Shown: positions 33,707 to 42,141 of the stretch, in pieces
How the letters are laid out: the number at the start of each line of letters is the position of its first letter
Position numbering within the stretch: position 1 is the stretch's first letter
Origin: Chloroflexota bacterium
GTDB lineage: Bacteria; Chloroflexota; Chloroflexia; Chloroflexales; Chloroflexaceae
Reading direction: 5' to 3'
DNA length: 49,618 bases
Assembly: GCA_030550625.1 (NCBI GenBank)
Contig: JAUQOZ010000117.1
Location: forward strand, 1 to 49,618
Program-made: the position numbers and the translations under genes
Notes under the pieces: generated by a model
Databases searched by the model: none
Seen by the model: only the letters and a program-made list of their open reading frames with translations
Told to the model about the DNA's origin: nothing

Positions 33707-34963
33707 ATGCTTGAACATTTGCGCGCAACTGACCCGATCATTGCCGATTTGATCGAGCGTGAAGCGCAACGCCAGCGCCAAGGGCTTGAGCTGATCGCCA
33801 GCGAGAATTACACCAGCCTCGCTGTGATGGAAGCGCAGGGGTCGGTGTTGACCAACAAGTATGCCGAGGGCTTGCCCGGACGGCGCTACTACGGCGGCTG
33901 TGAGTTTGTGGACGCAATCGAGCAGTTAGCGATCGATCGCGCCTGCCAGTTGTTTGGCACGGCGCATGCCAATGTCCAGCCGCACAGCGGGGCGCAAGCC
34001 AATATCGCGGTGTTCACTGCTCTGTTGCAACCCGGCGATACCATCCTCGGCATGCGGCTTGATCACGGCGGCCACCTCACCCACGGCAGCCCGGTCAATT
34101 TTTCCGGTAAGTGGTATAACGTGCAGTTCTATGGCGTCGATCCGCAGAGCGGCCAGATCGACTACGACGACTTAGCCGCCAAAGCGCGCGCGATCCGGCC
34201 CAAGTTGATTACGTCCGGCGCGAGCGCCTACCCGCGGATCATCGATTTTGCCCGTATGCGCCAGATCGCCGATGAAGTCGGCGCATTGTTAATGGCCGAT
34301 ATTGCTCATATTGCCGGGCTGGTGGCCGCCGGCGAGCATCCGTCGCCGGTTGGTCACGCGCACATCATCACTACCACGACGCACAAGACGTTGCGCGGCC
34401 CGCGCGGCGGTCTCATCCTGATGGGAGAAGAGTTTGCCAAACAGATTAACTCCAGTGTCTTTCCGGGGACGCAAGGCGGGCCGCTGATGCACGTGATTGC
34501 CGGCAAAGCGGTTGCCTTCGGCGAGGCGCTCCGGCCTGAATTCAAGCAGTACGCCGCCCAGATCCGGCTTAATGCGCGGGCGCTGGCGGAAGGGTTGCGC
34601 GGGCAGGGGTTAACGTTGGTTAGTGGCGGCACTGATAATCACCTAATGCTGGTCGATTTACGCAGCACCGGCCTGACCGGCGCGCAGGCGCAGCGGGCGT
34701 TGGATAAAGCGGCGATCACGGTTAATAAGAATGCCATCCCCGACGATCCGCAGCCGCCGATGAAGACGAGCGGGATTCGCATCGGAACCCCGGCAGTCAC
34801 AACGCGCGGCATGCGCGAGCGTGAAATGGCGCAAATTGCGGCGTGGATTGGCGAGGTATTGATGTATCCTGACGACGAAGCGCGGTTGGCGCGCATTGCG
34901 TCCGAGGTGGCTGACATGTGCCGCCATTTTCCGGTGCCTGCCGATATGGTACAGGTGCGCTAA
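33707..34963 (+). CDS. glyA: Serine hydroxymethyltransferase
   Basis: The 418-residue PLP enzyme interconverts serine plus tetrahydrofolate with glycine plus methylene-tetrahydrofolate. Blocks: [79 protein letters not shown], the PLP-lysine site [23 protein letters not shown], and [15 protein letters not shown]. All catalytic residues are visible and the length is normal. The start follows AGGGAGA. It supplies glycine, serine and one-carbon units and could connect with hydroxypyruvate/glycerate metabolism encoded nearby. No glycine riboswitch was found in the short leader. Confidence 0.98.
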   Translation: MLEHLRATDPIIADLIEREAQRQRQGLELIASENYTSLAVMEAQGSVLTNKYAEGLPGRRYYGGCEFVDAIEQLAIDRACQLFGTAHANVQPHSGAQANIAVFTALLQPGDTILGMRLDHGGHLTHGSPVNFSGKWYNVQFYGVDPQSGQIDYDDLAAKARAIRPKLITSGASAYPRIIDFARMRQIADEVGALLMADIAHIAGLVAAGEHPSPVGHAHIITTTTHKTLRGPRGGLILMGEEFAKQINSSVFPGTQGGPLMHVIAGKAVAFGEALRPEFKQYAAQIRLNARALAEGLRGQGLTLVSGGTDNHLMLVDLRSTGLTGAQAQRALDKAAITVNKNAIPDDPQPPMKTSGIRIGTPAVTTRGMREREMAQIAAWIGEVLMYPDDEARLARIASEVADMCRHFPVPADMVQVR

Positions 34964-34978
34964 CGTCCACTTGTTGGC

Positions 34979-35000
34979 GGGCCGCACCGCGGTGCGGCCC
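34979..35000. terminator. Palindromic bidirectional terminator after glyA
   Basis: A 22-bp perfect palindrome with half-site GGGCCGCACCG lies between convergent glyA and the peptidase gene, 15 bases from one stop and 1 base from the other. Confidence 0.65.
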
Positions 35001-35001
35001 A

Positions 35002-36408
35002 TCACCACGCTTCCGGCGCGGGCCACAATTGGCGACCGATTAACCGGATTGCTAGCCCAGCCGCGCCAAGGAAGAGCAGGGCGGCGGCGAGGGTGCGCTG
35101 CTGTTCGGCAAGGCTGCGGCGCAGCGCTAAAGCGTTATCGCGCCGTACCTCGTCACCCAAAGCGGCAAACTCACGCGCAGCCGCTTCAGCATTCGTCTGC
35201 GCCCCAAAGATGTCAAACCGGCGGGCTTGTTCATCGGCCCGGCGCAGTGTCTCGCCGGCTTGTAACCCGCGCGCCACTCGCGTCCGATACTCGGCAAGCA
35301 CGCTTGCTTGACGGCGGTCATCGATCTCGCGGTAGGCTTGCTCGGCCTGCCCAATCAGTCGTTCGGCCTGTTCATAGTCTCCGTTAAGCAATGCGGTACG
35401 GGCAGCTTCGGTTAATTGATTGGCGCGCTGCCCGATCTGGGCCCGCGCTTGCAACGCAGCGATGCGGTTTTGCGTCTCGGCATCAGCAATTGCGTTAAGG
35501 CGTTCGAGTTCGCGCAAGGCGCGATCATAATCGCCGGCGGCAAGCAATGCCTGCACCGGCGCTAAATCGATCATTGTCGGGGGAATAGCAGCCGGTTCGA
35601 GCTGCAAAAACGTAGGCAGCCATGCCCGCCATTCGCTTTCAAGGGTAGTGGCCGAGACGCCATAGATTGCTGCCATTGCCGAACGGTAGCCGCTGCTTTG
35701 GGGTAATGTGGTGAGAAATCGGCGAAACTGCTCGAAGCCATCACGATCGATCAAAAAGGTCACAATTGACCACGTTTGCGGGTAGCTCAGTTCGGGTTGG
35801 CCATAGATTACGTTACGGTCATCTAACACGGCCCACGACCACAACGCCCCGCGCTGGGTAAGATCGCGCAGAATAGCGATTTTGTCGTCGCGATCCGGCC
35901 CCGGCAATTCCATGTACTGCGCAATCCCCTCTTGCAAACCAACATTCAACCGGCCATTACTGAGCTCGGCGGCGAAGATGTGGGTCAACTCGTGGCGCAA
36001 GTTGTTGATCTGAGCCGTCTCACTCTGGCGGCGCGCTCGCTCGACAATGACCACCACTTCACGGCGGCGAAAATCGGCATGAGCAATCACGCCGGGGACA
36101 TTGCGTGCGGCTGGATTCGCCGTGAAGTAGGATTCGCTAGTGGGGTAGAGGCGTAAGGTTAGCGGTGTCGTTGGTTGAAAGGCGAAGGTCGTGCTCAGTT
36201 CGTCGTACAGGGTGTCAATCATCGTGGCGTAACTGCTGGCAACCGCTTCGTCATCGGGAACATAGACGATGCGAAAATAGGCCGTGTTTTGCTCTGCCCA
36301 CGTTGGCTGAGCCAAAGCCACGCCGCCAATGAGCCATGCACATAATGCTGCCAGCGTGATCAGCCAGAGCCGTAATCTGATCATAATCTTTGCAGTAAGG
36401 TGATTCAT
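35002..36408 (-). CDS. Secreted, membrane-anchored MA-clan metallopeptidase
   Basis: The 468-residue protein has a signal peptide (LWLITLAALCAWLIGGVALAQP) and a C-terminal membrane helix (LAAALLFLGAAGLAIRLIG). The zinc site is LRHELTHIF (HExxH) with a downstream glutamate in LQEGIAQYME, the gluzincin Peptidase_MA-like pattern. From about 275 to 430 is a helical, TPR-like region (LLAAGDYDRALRELERLNAI, LLNGDYEQAERLIGQAEQAY). The enzyme should act outside the membrane; substrates are unknown. No good ribosome site precedes ATG 36408 or the alternative at 36384, so the start is uncertain by a few residues. Confidence 0.85.
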   Translation of the reverse strand: MNHLTAKIMIRLRLWLITLAALCAWLIGGVALAQPTWAEQNTAYFRIVYVPDDEAVASSYATMIDTLYDELSTTFAFQPTTPLTLRLYPTSESYFTANPAARNVPGVIAHADFRRREVVVIVERARRQSETAQINNLRHELTHIFAAELSNGRLNVGLQEGIAQYMELPGPDRDDKIAILRDLTQRGALWSWAVLDDRNVIYGQPELSYPQTWSIVTFLIDRDGFEQFRRFLTTLPQSSGYRSAMAAIYGVSATTLESEWRAWLPTFLQLEPAAIPPTMIDLAPVQALLAAGDYDRALRELERLNAIADAETQNRIAALQARAQIGQRANQLTEAARTALLNGDYEQAERLIGQAEQAYREIDDRRQASVLAEYRTRVARGLQAGETLRRADEQARRFDIFGAQTNAEAAAREFAALGDEVRRDNALALRRSLAEQQRTLAAALLFLGAAGLAIRLIGRQLWPAPEAW

Positions 36409-36537
36409 GACAATGGTAGTGTACCATGGTCATGGGGGATGTGCTAGGACATCTCTGGCGGAAGTGAGATCCTGCCTCATTGCCGCCAGCGCTTGCCCCG
36501 AGGTAACAAACTTCATTGACATCCTAACTAAACGGCT

Positions 36538-37731
36538 ATGACAACATCCTTTTTCGCGCAACTGCCACTCTTGACCAAGTTCAGCGATATTGCCGATTTG
36601 AACGCTTACCAGCCATTGCCTGATGATTGGACGGTCATCGTTTGCGATGTGCGCGGATCGACGCGCGCGGTGGCCGAAGGCCGGTATAAAGAGGTGAATA
36701 TGGCTGGGGCTGCCACCATCACTGCGGCGCTGAATGTGGCTGGCGACGTCGAGATCCCGTTCGTGTTTGGCGGCGATGGCGCATCGTTAGCCGTGCCGCC
36801 AGAATTGGTTGAGGGGACGTTACGGGCGCTCAGCGCAGTCAGCGGTTTGACGCAACAGGCGTTTAACCTTGAACTGCGGGTTGGGGCCGTGCCGGCAGAC
36901 ACAATCACGCAGGCCGGCTATCAAGTATTGGTAGGACGGTTGGCGTTGAACCAACAGGTGGCGCAGGCGGTGTTTAGCGGCGGTGGAATGAGCTATGCCG
37001 AGCGGTTGGTGAAAGATGAAAAGACGGCGGCAGAGGTGTTGGTCGCTCCCGGCAATCCTGACGAAGCGAACCTGAGCGGGCTCGAGTGCCGTTGGAACAC
37101 CATCCCGCCGGCGCACGGGGCGGCCTTGTGCCTGATTGTGCAGGTCTTGCCGCAGGCTGATCCGGCGGCTACGATGGCCGTGTACCGGATGGTCATTGAC
37201 GCGATTGAGCAGATCTATGGCGGCGATCAGGCCTACCATCCGTTGCACTATTCACGGATGCAAGCCAGCGCCAAGCCGGTAGCGCTCTGGCCAGAGGCGC
37301 GGCTGCGCGGCGGCGTAGGCCGGATGGCGCAATTGGCGTATTGGGCGCAGATCTACGGTCTCAATTTAGGTGTGCGTGGCTATCGGTGGCTGCAACAATT
37401 GCGCGGCGAGGATCCTTGGTGGGATCGCTACCGGCAGCATGTGGTGACGGCAGCCGACTATCGCAAATACGATGATGTGCTGCGTATGATCATATCGGGC
37501 GATGATGAGCAGCATGCACAACTACTCGCATGGTTGGAAGCGCGGGCCGCAGCGGGTGAGCTCGTGTTCGGCGCGCACCGCTCGCCAGAGGTGATGCTCA
37601 CCTGCGTGGTCTTCGAGCGGATGGGGCGCCAGATTCACTTTGTGGATGGCGCTGATGGCGGTTTTACCCTCGCCGCGCTTGATCTCAAGCAGCGGCTGCG
37701 CCAGATGGCGCCGGTCAGCAGCCGGGAATAA
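36538..37731 (+). CDS. DUF3095-family (nucleotide-cyclase-like) protein
   Basis: The 397-residue protein contains VIVCDVRGSTRAVAEGRYKEVNMAGAATI and PFVFGGDGASLAVP, the two conserved blocks of DUF3095. Their spacing and Asp residues resemble the metal sites of class III nucleotide cyclases, but cyclase activity has not been demonstrated from sequence. The C-terminal half includes GGVGRMAQLAYWAQ and DDVLRMIISGDDEQ, and is probably regulatory. No membrane segment is seen. The last 17 bases overlap the end of the convergent ppk gene. No clear ribosome site precedes the ATG. Confidence 0.85.
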   Translation: MTTSFFAQLPLLTKFSDIADLNAYQPLPDDWTVIVCDVRGSTRAVAEGRYKEVNMAGAATITAALNVAGDVEIPFVFGGDGASLAVPPELVEGTLRALSAVSGLTQQAFNLELRVGAVPADTITQAGYQVLVGRLALNQQVAQAVFSGGGMSYAERLVKDEKTAAEVLVAPGNPDEANLSGLECRWNTIPPAHGAALCLIVQVLPQADPAATMAVYRMVIDAIEQIYGGDQAYHPLHYSRMQASAKPVALWPEARLRGGVGRMAQLAYWAQIYGLNLGVRGYRWLQQLRGEDPWWDRYRQHVVTAADYRKYDDVLRMIISGDDEQHAQLLAWLEARAAAGELVFGAHRSPEVMLTCVVFERMGRQIHFVDGADGGFTLAALDLKQRLRQMAPVSSRE

Positions 37732-39817
37732 TCCGGGCCGGGTCTTGGCTGTCGATCACCTCGTGGCCGTTGGGCGTCACTCGCACATACCGGCCATCAG
37801 GCTGCAGCTCGCGGGCGCGGAGGTTATCGTTAAGATAGGTCGTCAACAACGTCTCGGTGACATAGTGCATTGCCGCCGGATCGGTCAGCGGGAAGAGTTC
37901 CTCAACGCGGCGATCAAGGTTGCGTTCCATCATATCGGCGCTGCCGATGTAAATCTTGGGTCTGCCGCCGTGGTAGAAATAGTAGATCCGGCTATGTTCG
38001 AGGTACGGCCCGACGATCGAACGCACCCGGATATTGTCGGATAGACCGGGCACTTGCGGGCGGAGCGAGCACATGCCGCGCACGATCAGATCGATCTGGA
38101 CGCCGGCCTGTGAAGCGGCGTAGAGCGCATCAATAATCTTGCGATCAACCAATGCGTTCATCTTAAAGATAATCCGACCATTGCCGTGCAACCGGTGGAG
38201 GGCGATTTCCTCTTCGATCAGCTCGGTCATGCGCCGGCGCAGATTGACCGGAGCGACCAACAGGGTGCGATACTCCTTCTGCCGGCTGTAAGCAGTCAAA
38301 TAATTAAACAAATCAACCACATCGGCGGCAATTTCGGGCCGGCATGTGAGGAGACCGAGGTCGGTATAGACCCGCGCCGTCACCGCGTTGTAGTTGCCGG
38401 TGCCGAGATGGACATAACACCTGATGCCATCGCTCTCTTGGCGCACAACCATGGCCAGTTTGGCATGAACTTTGAGGCCAACCAAGCCGTAGACGACATG
38501 CACACCAGCGCGTTCCATTGCCCGCGCCCACGTAATATTGTTTTCTTCGTCGAAGCGGGCTTTAAGTTCGACGACCACTGTCACTTGTTTCCCATGCTCA
38601 CGGGCATGCATCAGGGCTTGCACAATCGGCGAATTGCGCCCCACGCGGTAGAGTGTCTGCTTAATCGCGAGCACGTTGGGGTCTTCGGCCGCAGCCTGAA
38701 TGAAATCGATGATTGGCGTAAACGAATGGTACGGATGGTGAAGGAGAATATCACCTTGCCGGATAGCGTCGAAGATATTAGCGCCGTTTTTCAACACTGC
38801 CGGCAGTCGCGGCACATACGGCGGATCTTTGAGATCAGGACGGTCAAGGCGAGTGAGTTGCATCAAATCGCTTAAGCCAAGCGGGCCGCGCACTGAATAG
38901 ATATCTTCGGGGCCTATCTTGAGATTGGCGGCGAGCAACTGGCAAATCCGTTCAGGCATGCCATCATCGATCGCCAGCCGCACTACTTCGCCGAAGCGAC
39001 GCTGTCGCAGGCCTTGCTCGATAGTCGCCAACAAATCATCAGCCTCGTCTTCTTCAATCTCAACATCAGCATTGCGGGTGACGCGGAAGGGATAGACCTC
39101 AACCACGTTCATACCGGGAAAGAGTTGTTCGAGATGATCGGCGATCACCTGTTCGAGCCAGACGAAGCAGTGGCAGCGACCGGGCGGAATATCGCCCTTG
39201 GGCGGGCAAAGTTCGGTAGGCAAAGGAATAAGCCGCGGCAAGACTTCGGGCACCTTGATGCGGGCAAAGAGCTCGCCTTTGGCCTGATCGCGGATGACCA
39301 CGGCCAGATTGAGGCTCAAATTCGAGATAAAAGGGAACGGACGGCTTGAGTCGAACGCCAGCGGCGTCAGCACCGGGAAGATCTGGCGGCGGAAATAATC
39401 GGCGACCCATGCCCGTTGAGCTTCGTTGAGGGCGACGGTATTCAGAATCGAAATACCCTGTTCGTGCAGCGCCGGGAGTAGATCGTTCAGTAGCAGATCG
39501 CGCTCTTGATCAAGAATCGGCAACAGGGTGCGGCGAATGGCGCTCAACTGCTCGCTGGGGGTTTGGCCGTCGGGTGATCGTTTCTGAACGCCGGCGCGGA
39601 TCTGTTGCTTAATGCCGCTAACCCGGATCATGAAGAACTCGTCGAGGTTAGAGGCAAAAATAGCCAGAAACTTCACCCGTTCGAGTAGCGGGTTGCGCGG
39701 ATCCATCGCCTCTTCGAGCACGCGGCGGTTAAACTCGATCAGGCTTAATTCACGATTGAAATAGCGCGACTCAATAACTGGCTGCACATCGGGCAGCGGT
39801 GTTGATGGAACCGTCAT
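37715..39817 (-). CDS. ppk: Polyphosphate kinase 1
   Basis: The 700-residue PPK1 makes inorganic polyphosphate from ATP, reversibly. Domain order matches the family: N-domain SRYFNRELSLIEFNRRVLEEA and FLAIFASNLDEFFMIRV, head domain LTPLAFDSSRPFPFISNLSLN, then two phospholipase-D-like catalytic domains. The phosphohistidine residue lies in LVGLKVHAKLAMV and the second conserved His in GPYLEHSRIYYF. Nucleotide-binding residues occur in NVLAIKQTLYRVG and LGTGNYN. Full length and apparently intact. It probably associates with the membrane. The promoter overlaps that of tRNA-Val. With phoU elsewhere in the window, it suggests active phosphate storage. Confidence 0.97.
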   Translation of the reverse strand: MTVPSTPLPDVQPVIESRYFNRELSLIEFNRRVLEEAMDPRNPLLERVKFLAIFASNLDEFFMIRVSGIKQQIRAGVQKRSPDGQTPSEQLSAIRRTLLPILDQERDLLLNDLLPALHEQGISILNTVALNEAQRAWVADYFRRQIFPVLTPLAFDSSRPFPFISNLSLNLAVVIRDQAKGELFARIKVPEVLPRLIPLPTELCPPKGDIPPGRCHCFVWLEQVIADHLEQLFPGMNVVEVYPFRVTRNADVEIEEDEADDLLATIEQGLRQRRFGEVVRLAIDDGMPERICQLLAANLKIGPEDIYSVRGPLGLSDLMQLTRLDRPDLKDPPYVPRLPAVLKNGANIFDAIRQGDILLHHPYHSFTPIIDFIQAAAEDPNVLAIKQTLYRVGRNSPIVQALMHAREHGKQVTVVVELKARFDEENNITWARAMERAGVHVVYGLVGLKVHAKLAMVVRQESDGIRCYVHLGTGNYNAVTARVYTDLGLLTCRPEIAADVVDLFNYLTAYSRQKEYRTLLVAPVNLRRRMTELIEEEIALHRLHGNGRIIFKMNALVDRKIIDALYAASQAGVQIDLIVRGMCSLRPQVPGLSDNIRVRSIVGPYLEHSRIYYFYHGGRPKIYIGSADMMERNLDRRVEELFPLTDPAAMHYVTETLLTTYLNDNLRARELQPDGRYVRVTPNGHEVIDSQDPARIIPGC

Positions 39818-39953
39818 AAGTATGACCGTAAACGATAAGAAACCCGTTGGCTATGCAGTCGCTTACCGGCGTGGGTGAAGCGCGACATCGGGCTGATGAT
39901 GAAGCAAACAGTAGATGATCGTTCGATGATTGGCAACAGCTCTGTATGGGCAT

Positions 39954-39982
39954 AGTATAGCCGGGATCAGCGATTTGCACAA
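39954..39982 (-). promoter_or_regulatory. Promoter for ppk
   Basis: On the minus strand, TTGTGC (39977-39982) and TATACT (39954-39959) with a 17-base spacer. It implies a ppk leader of about 130 bases. The -35 overlaps the tRNA promoter -35. Confidence 0.6.
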
Positions 39983-40003
39983 ACCGGCCAGATGTGCTAT
40001 ACT
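39975..40003 (+). promoter_or_regulatory. Promoter for tRNA-Val
   Basis: TTGCAC (39975-39980), 17 bases, then TATACT (39998-40003) with TGC before it (extended -10). Transcription starts about 8 bases before the tRNA. Confidence 0.8.
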
Positions 40004-40017
40004 CTTCGCCAGAACGC

Positions 40018-40094
40018 GGGCGATTAGCTCAGTTGGTTAGAGCGCATCGTTCACACCGATGAGGTCACTGGTTCGAGTCCAGTATCGCCCACCA
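40018..40094 (+). tRNA. tRNA-Val (anticodon CAC)
   Basis: A cloverleaf is readable. The acceptor stem is GGGCGAT/ATCGCCC and the D-arm is GCTC...GAGC. The anticodon stem is CATCG/CGATG around loop TTCACAC (anticodon CAC, reading GUG). The T-arm is ACTGG-TTCGAGT-CCAGT, and CCA is encoded at 40092-40094. A good promoter precedes it and a palindromic terminator follows. Confidence 0.97.
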
Positions 40095-40101
40095 CCCCAC
40101 C

Positions 40102-40130
40102 TGCGCGGCCACGTGGCCGCGCACTGATTT
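40102..40130 (+). terminator. Terminator after tRNA-Val
   Basis: A 22-bp perfect palindrome (half-site TGCGCGGCCAC) at 40102-40123 is followed by CTGATTT. Confidence 0.8.
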
Positions 40131-40190
40131 TCACACCGATCTTAAGGATCGCTCGCCGCGGATTGTGAGCCGATCAAAGGCAGCAGCAGC

Positions 40191-41429
40191 ATGCGACCGC
40201 TCATCTCGCGCGCCGAGTTGCGCGCGCTGGTACGCCCAACCGATGTCACTGAACGCAATATCCGCAACGTGTTGATTGATGGCATTGGGGTTGGGATCGT
40301 CACCGGCGTAAGTGTGTTTTTGCCCGTCTTTTTAGCCCGTTTGGGCGCATCGAGCCTGCTGGTAGGCCTGATTACCTCGCTGCCGGCGCTGGCCGGCGCG
40401 CTGTTTGCCTTGCCGATCGGGCGGTTCCTCGAACGGCAGCGCAACATTGTGGTCTGGTATTCGGGCATGCGGTTCTGGGTGCTGGCCTCGTATGCGGTAT
40501 TCGGCCTCTTGCCGTTCATTTTGCCGCTCACCGCAGTGCCGTGGATGATTATCATTATCTGGGCGCTAGTGACGATCCCCTCAACCTTTGTCAATGTCGC
40601 GTTTACGATTGTGATGGGCGGGGTGGCTGGGCCGCAGCGCCGTTATGCGCTGATGAGCATGCGCTGGTCGATGCTGGGCTTGGCGACGGCAGTAACGGTG
40701 GCGTTGATTGGCGGCGTGCTGGATCAGATACCCTTTCCGTTGAACTATCAAGTGGTCTTTATCGGCTCGGTCGCTGGCGGATTACTGAGCTTTTTCTTTT
40801 CGCGGGCGATTACGTTGCCTGAACGCGCCCCGACAGCGACTCAGCGCGGTGATAATTCGTTGCTTGTGGCGCTGAAGCAAGCGCCGCCGGCGTTTATGCA
40901 CTATGCGTTGAGCGCATTTGTGTTTCGCAGCGGCGTGGCGATGGTGATCCCGCTGTTGCCGCTCTACTACGTGCGCGAGACTGGGCTTAACGATAGCTGG
41001 ATCGGCTTGATCAGTATGGTCGGCAATGGGGTGCTGCTGGTCGCGTATGCAGTTTGGTCGGCGGCAGCGCCGCGGCTGGGCAATAGCGGTGTGTTGCTGG
41101 CGAGCAGCCTCGGTATGGCGCTGTACCCGTTTGGGGTGGCGCTGACCGATGCGCCGTGGTTGCTAGCCGTGCTAGCCGGACTGGTAACGTTCTGTGTCGC
41201 CGGCAACGATCTGGTCAATTTTGATTTAGTGTTGAGCACAATTCCCGCTGAGCGGCAGGCGACGTATGTTGGGCTGTTTCAAACCTTGCAAAACCTTGCG
41301 CTGTTTGTGATGCCGCTGGTGGCGACACTGTTCGCTGACGTGATCGGGATTGTGCCGATGTTGTGGGTGGCCGGCGTGATCCGGTTGCTAGGGGTGGCTT
41401 TGTTTGCATTGCTGCGAGTGGGGAAGTAG
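40191..41429 (+). CDS. Major facilitator superfamily permease
   Basis: The 412-residue protein has about 12 membrane helices. An N-terminal cytoplasmic segment (RPTDVTERNIRNVLIDGIGVG) precedes helix 1. The helix 2-3 loop reads LPIGRFLERQRN, a weak MFS motif A; later loops include SAAAPRLGN. The GLF-rich second half (FVFRSGVAMVIPLLPLYYVRETGLNDSWIGLIS) fits DHA-type efflux permeases. The substrate is not predictable. The start follows AAAGG. It is unrelated in detail to the other MFS gene near 6651 and stands alone. Confidence 0.88.
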   Translation: MRPLISRAELRALVRPTDVTERNIRNVLIDGIGVGIVTGVSVFLPVFLARLGASSLLVGLITSLPALAGALFALPIGRFLERQRNIVVWYSGMRFWVLASYAVFGLLPFILPLTAVPWMIIIIWALVTIPSTFVNVAFTIVMGGVAGPQRRYALMSMRWSMLGLATAVTVALIGGVLDQIPFPLNYQVVFIGSVAGGLLSFFFSRAITLPERAPTATQRGDNSLLVALKQAPPAFMHYALSAFVFRSGVAMVIPLLPLYYVRETGLNDSWIGLISMVGNGVLLVAYAVWSAAAPRLGNSGVLLASSLGMALYPFGVALTDAPWLLAVLAGLVTFCVAGNDLVNFDLVLSTIPAERQATYVGLFQTLQNLALFVMPLVATLFADVIGIVPMLWVAGVIRLLGVALFALLRVGK

Positions 41430-41599
41430 GGAGTAGAGAGTGGGGAATAGGGAGTAGGGGATGCCGGTAGCGCGTGGGATTTGGTGGCTGGATGTTGGTG
41501 GCAGTTTGCTACATTCCCACACCCTTTTGATACTTTGCGTCTTGCATTCATTAGATCAACCGCGGTAGCGATTACACATTGGCAAACTGTAACATCACT

Positions 41600-41887
41600 A
41601 TGGCACAACCATCACTTCGCACCATTTCAGTCATCCGGCGCGGGTATGGCCGGCGGTATACCGATTTGCCGGTTGATGAGCTGAGCCAACAGCGGATTGT
41701 GATTGATTGCGCTGGCGGCTATTTGCGCCCGGCGTTGATCGATTTGCGGCAAGGTGATACGGTCTATTGGCGTGAGCAAGAACGTTATGTGAGCGGGCAG
41801 ATCAGTCAGGTGCGGCGCGATGATCAGCGGGTGATTGCGATCTTGAAGGATGTGCAGGTGATGCCAGAGGACTTTTTTCCGTATTGA
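41600..41887 (+). CDS. Small protein of unknown function
   Basis: This 95-residue protein is read from the ATG at 41600; a TTG 21 bases upstream is possible, and neither has a convincing ribosome site. It is soluble and beta-rich with many arginines (SVIRRGYGRRYTDLP, IVIDCAGGYLRPALIDLRQGDTVYW, ISQVRRDDQRVIAILKDVQVMPEDFF). I recognise no family. The regular alternation of hydrophobic strands and acidic ends suggests a real small beta-barrel protein, but expression is unproven. Confidence 0.55.
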   Translation: MAQPSLRTISVIRRGYGRRYTDLPVDELSQQRIVIDCAGGYLRPALIDLRQGDTVYWREQERYVSGQISQVRRDDQRVIAILKDVQVMPEDFFPY

Positions 41888-41901
41888 GGCTATTCTCCGG
41901 T

Positions 41902-42048
41902 TGTCATTGCGCGCCGCGCGCAGCGCGGCGAAGCAAGCTCCTCCGAGTACGGGAGAGGTATCCTTTCCGCTGAAGGGGGAGATTGCTGCGGGCGCGTTGC
42001 GCCCGCGCAATGACATGCGGAAAGGCGCCCCCGCGCAATGACATGCGG
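41902..42048. repeat. Inverted-repeat element with TGTCATTGCGCG ends
   Basis: TGTCATTGCGCG at 41902-41913 pairs with CGCGCAATGACA at 42004-42015. The right end is duplicated as CCCGCGCAATGACATGCGG at 42002-42020 and 42030-42048. Inside are further self-complementary segments (GCAAGCTCC.../GGAGATTGC). The TCATTGCG...AAGCAAGCTCC pattern resembles a widespread bacterial intergenic repeat. No coding content. Confidence 0.7.
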
Positions 42049-42071
42049 TGGCAGGGAGAGAGGCTCTACGC

Positions 42072-42100
42072 TTGCCCTGCGTCTAGCGTTCGTGTACAAT
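42072..42100 (+). promoter_or_regulatory. Promoter for the first Agl23-family gene
   Basis: TTGCCC at 42072-42077 and TACAAT at 42095-42100 with 17-base spacing, 41 bases before the start codon. Confidence 0.55.
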
Positions 42101-42141
42101 GCCTGCGACTTCGATAAACATATCACGGCGCGCTGAAAGCT

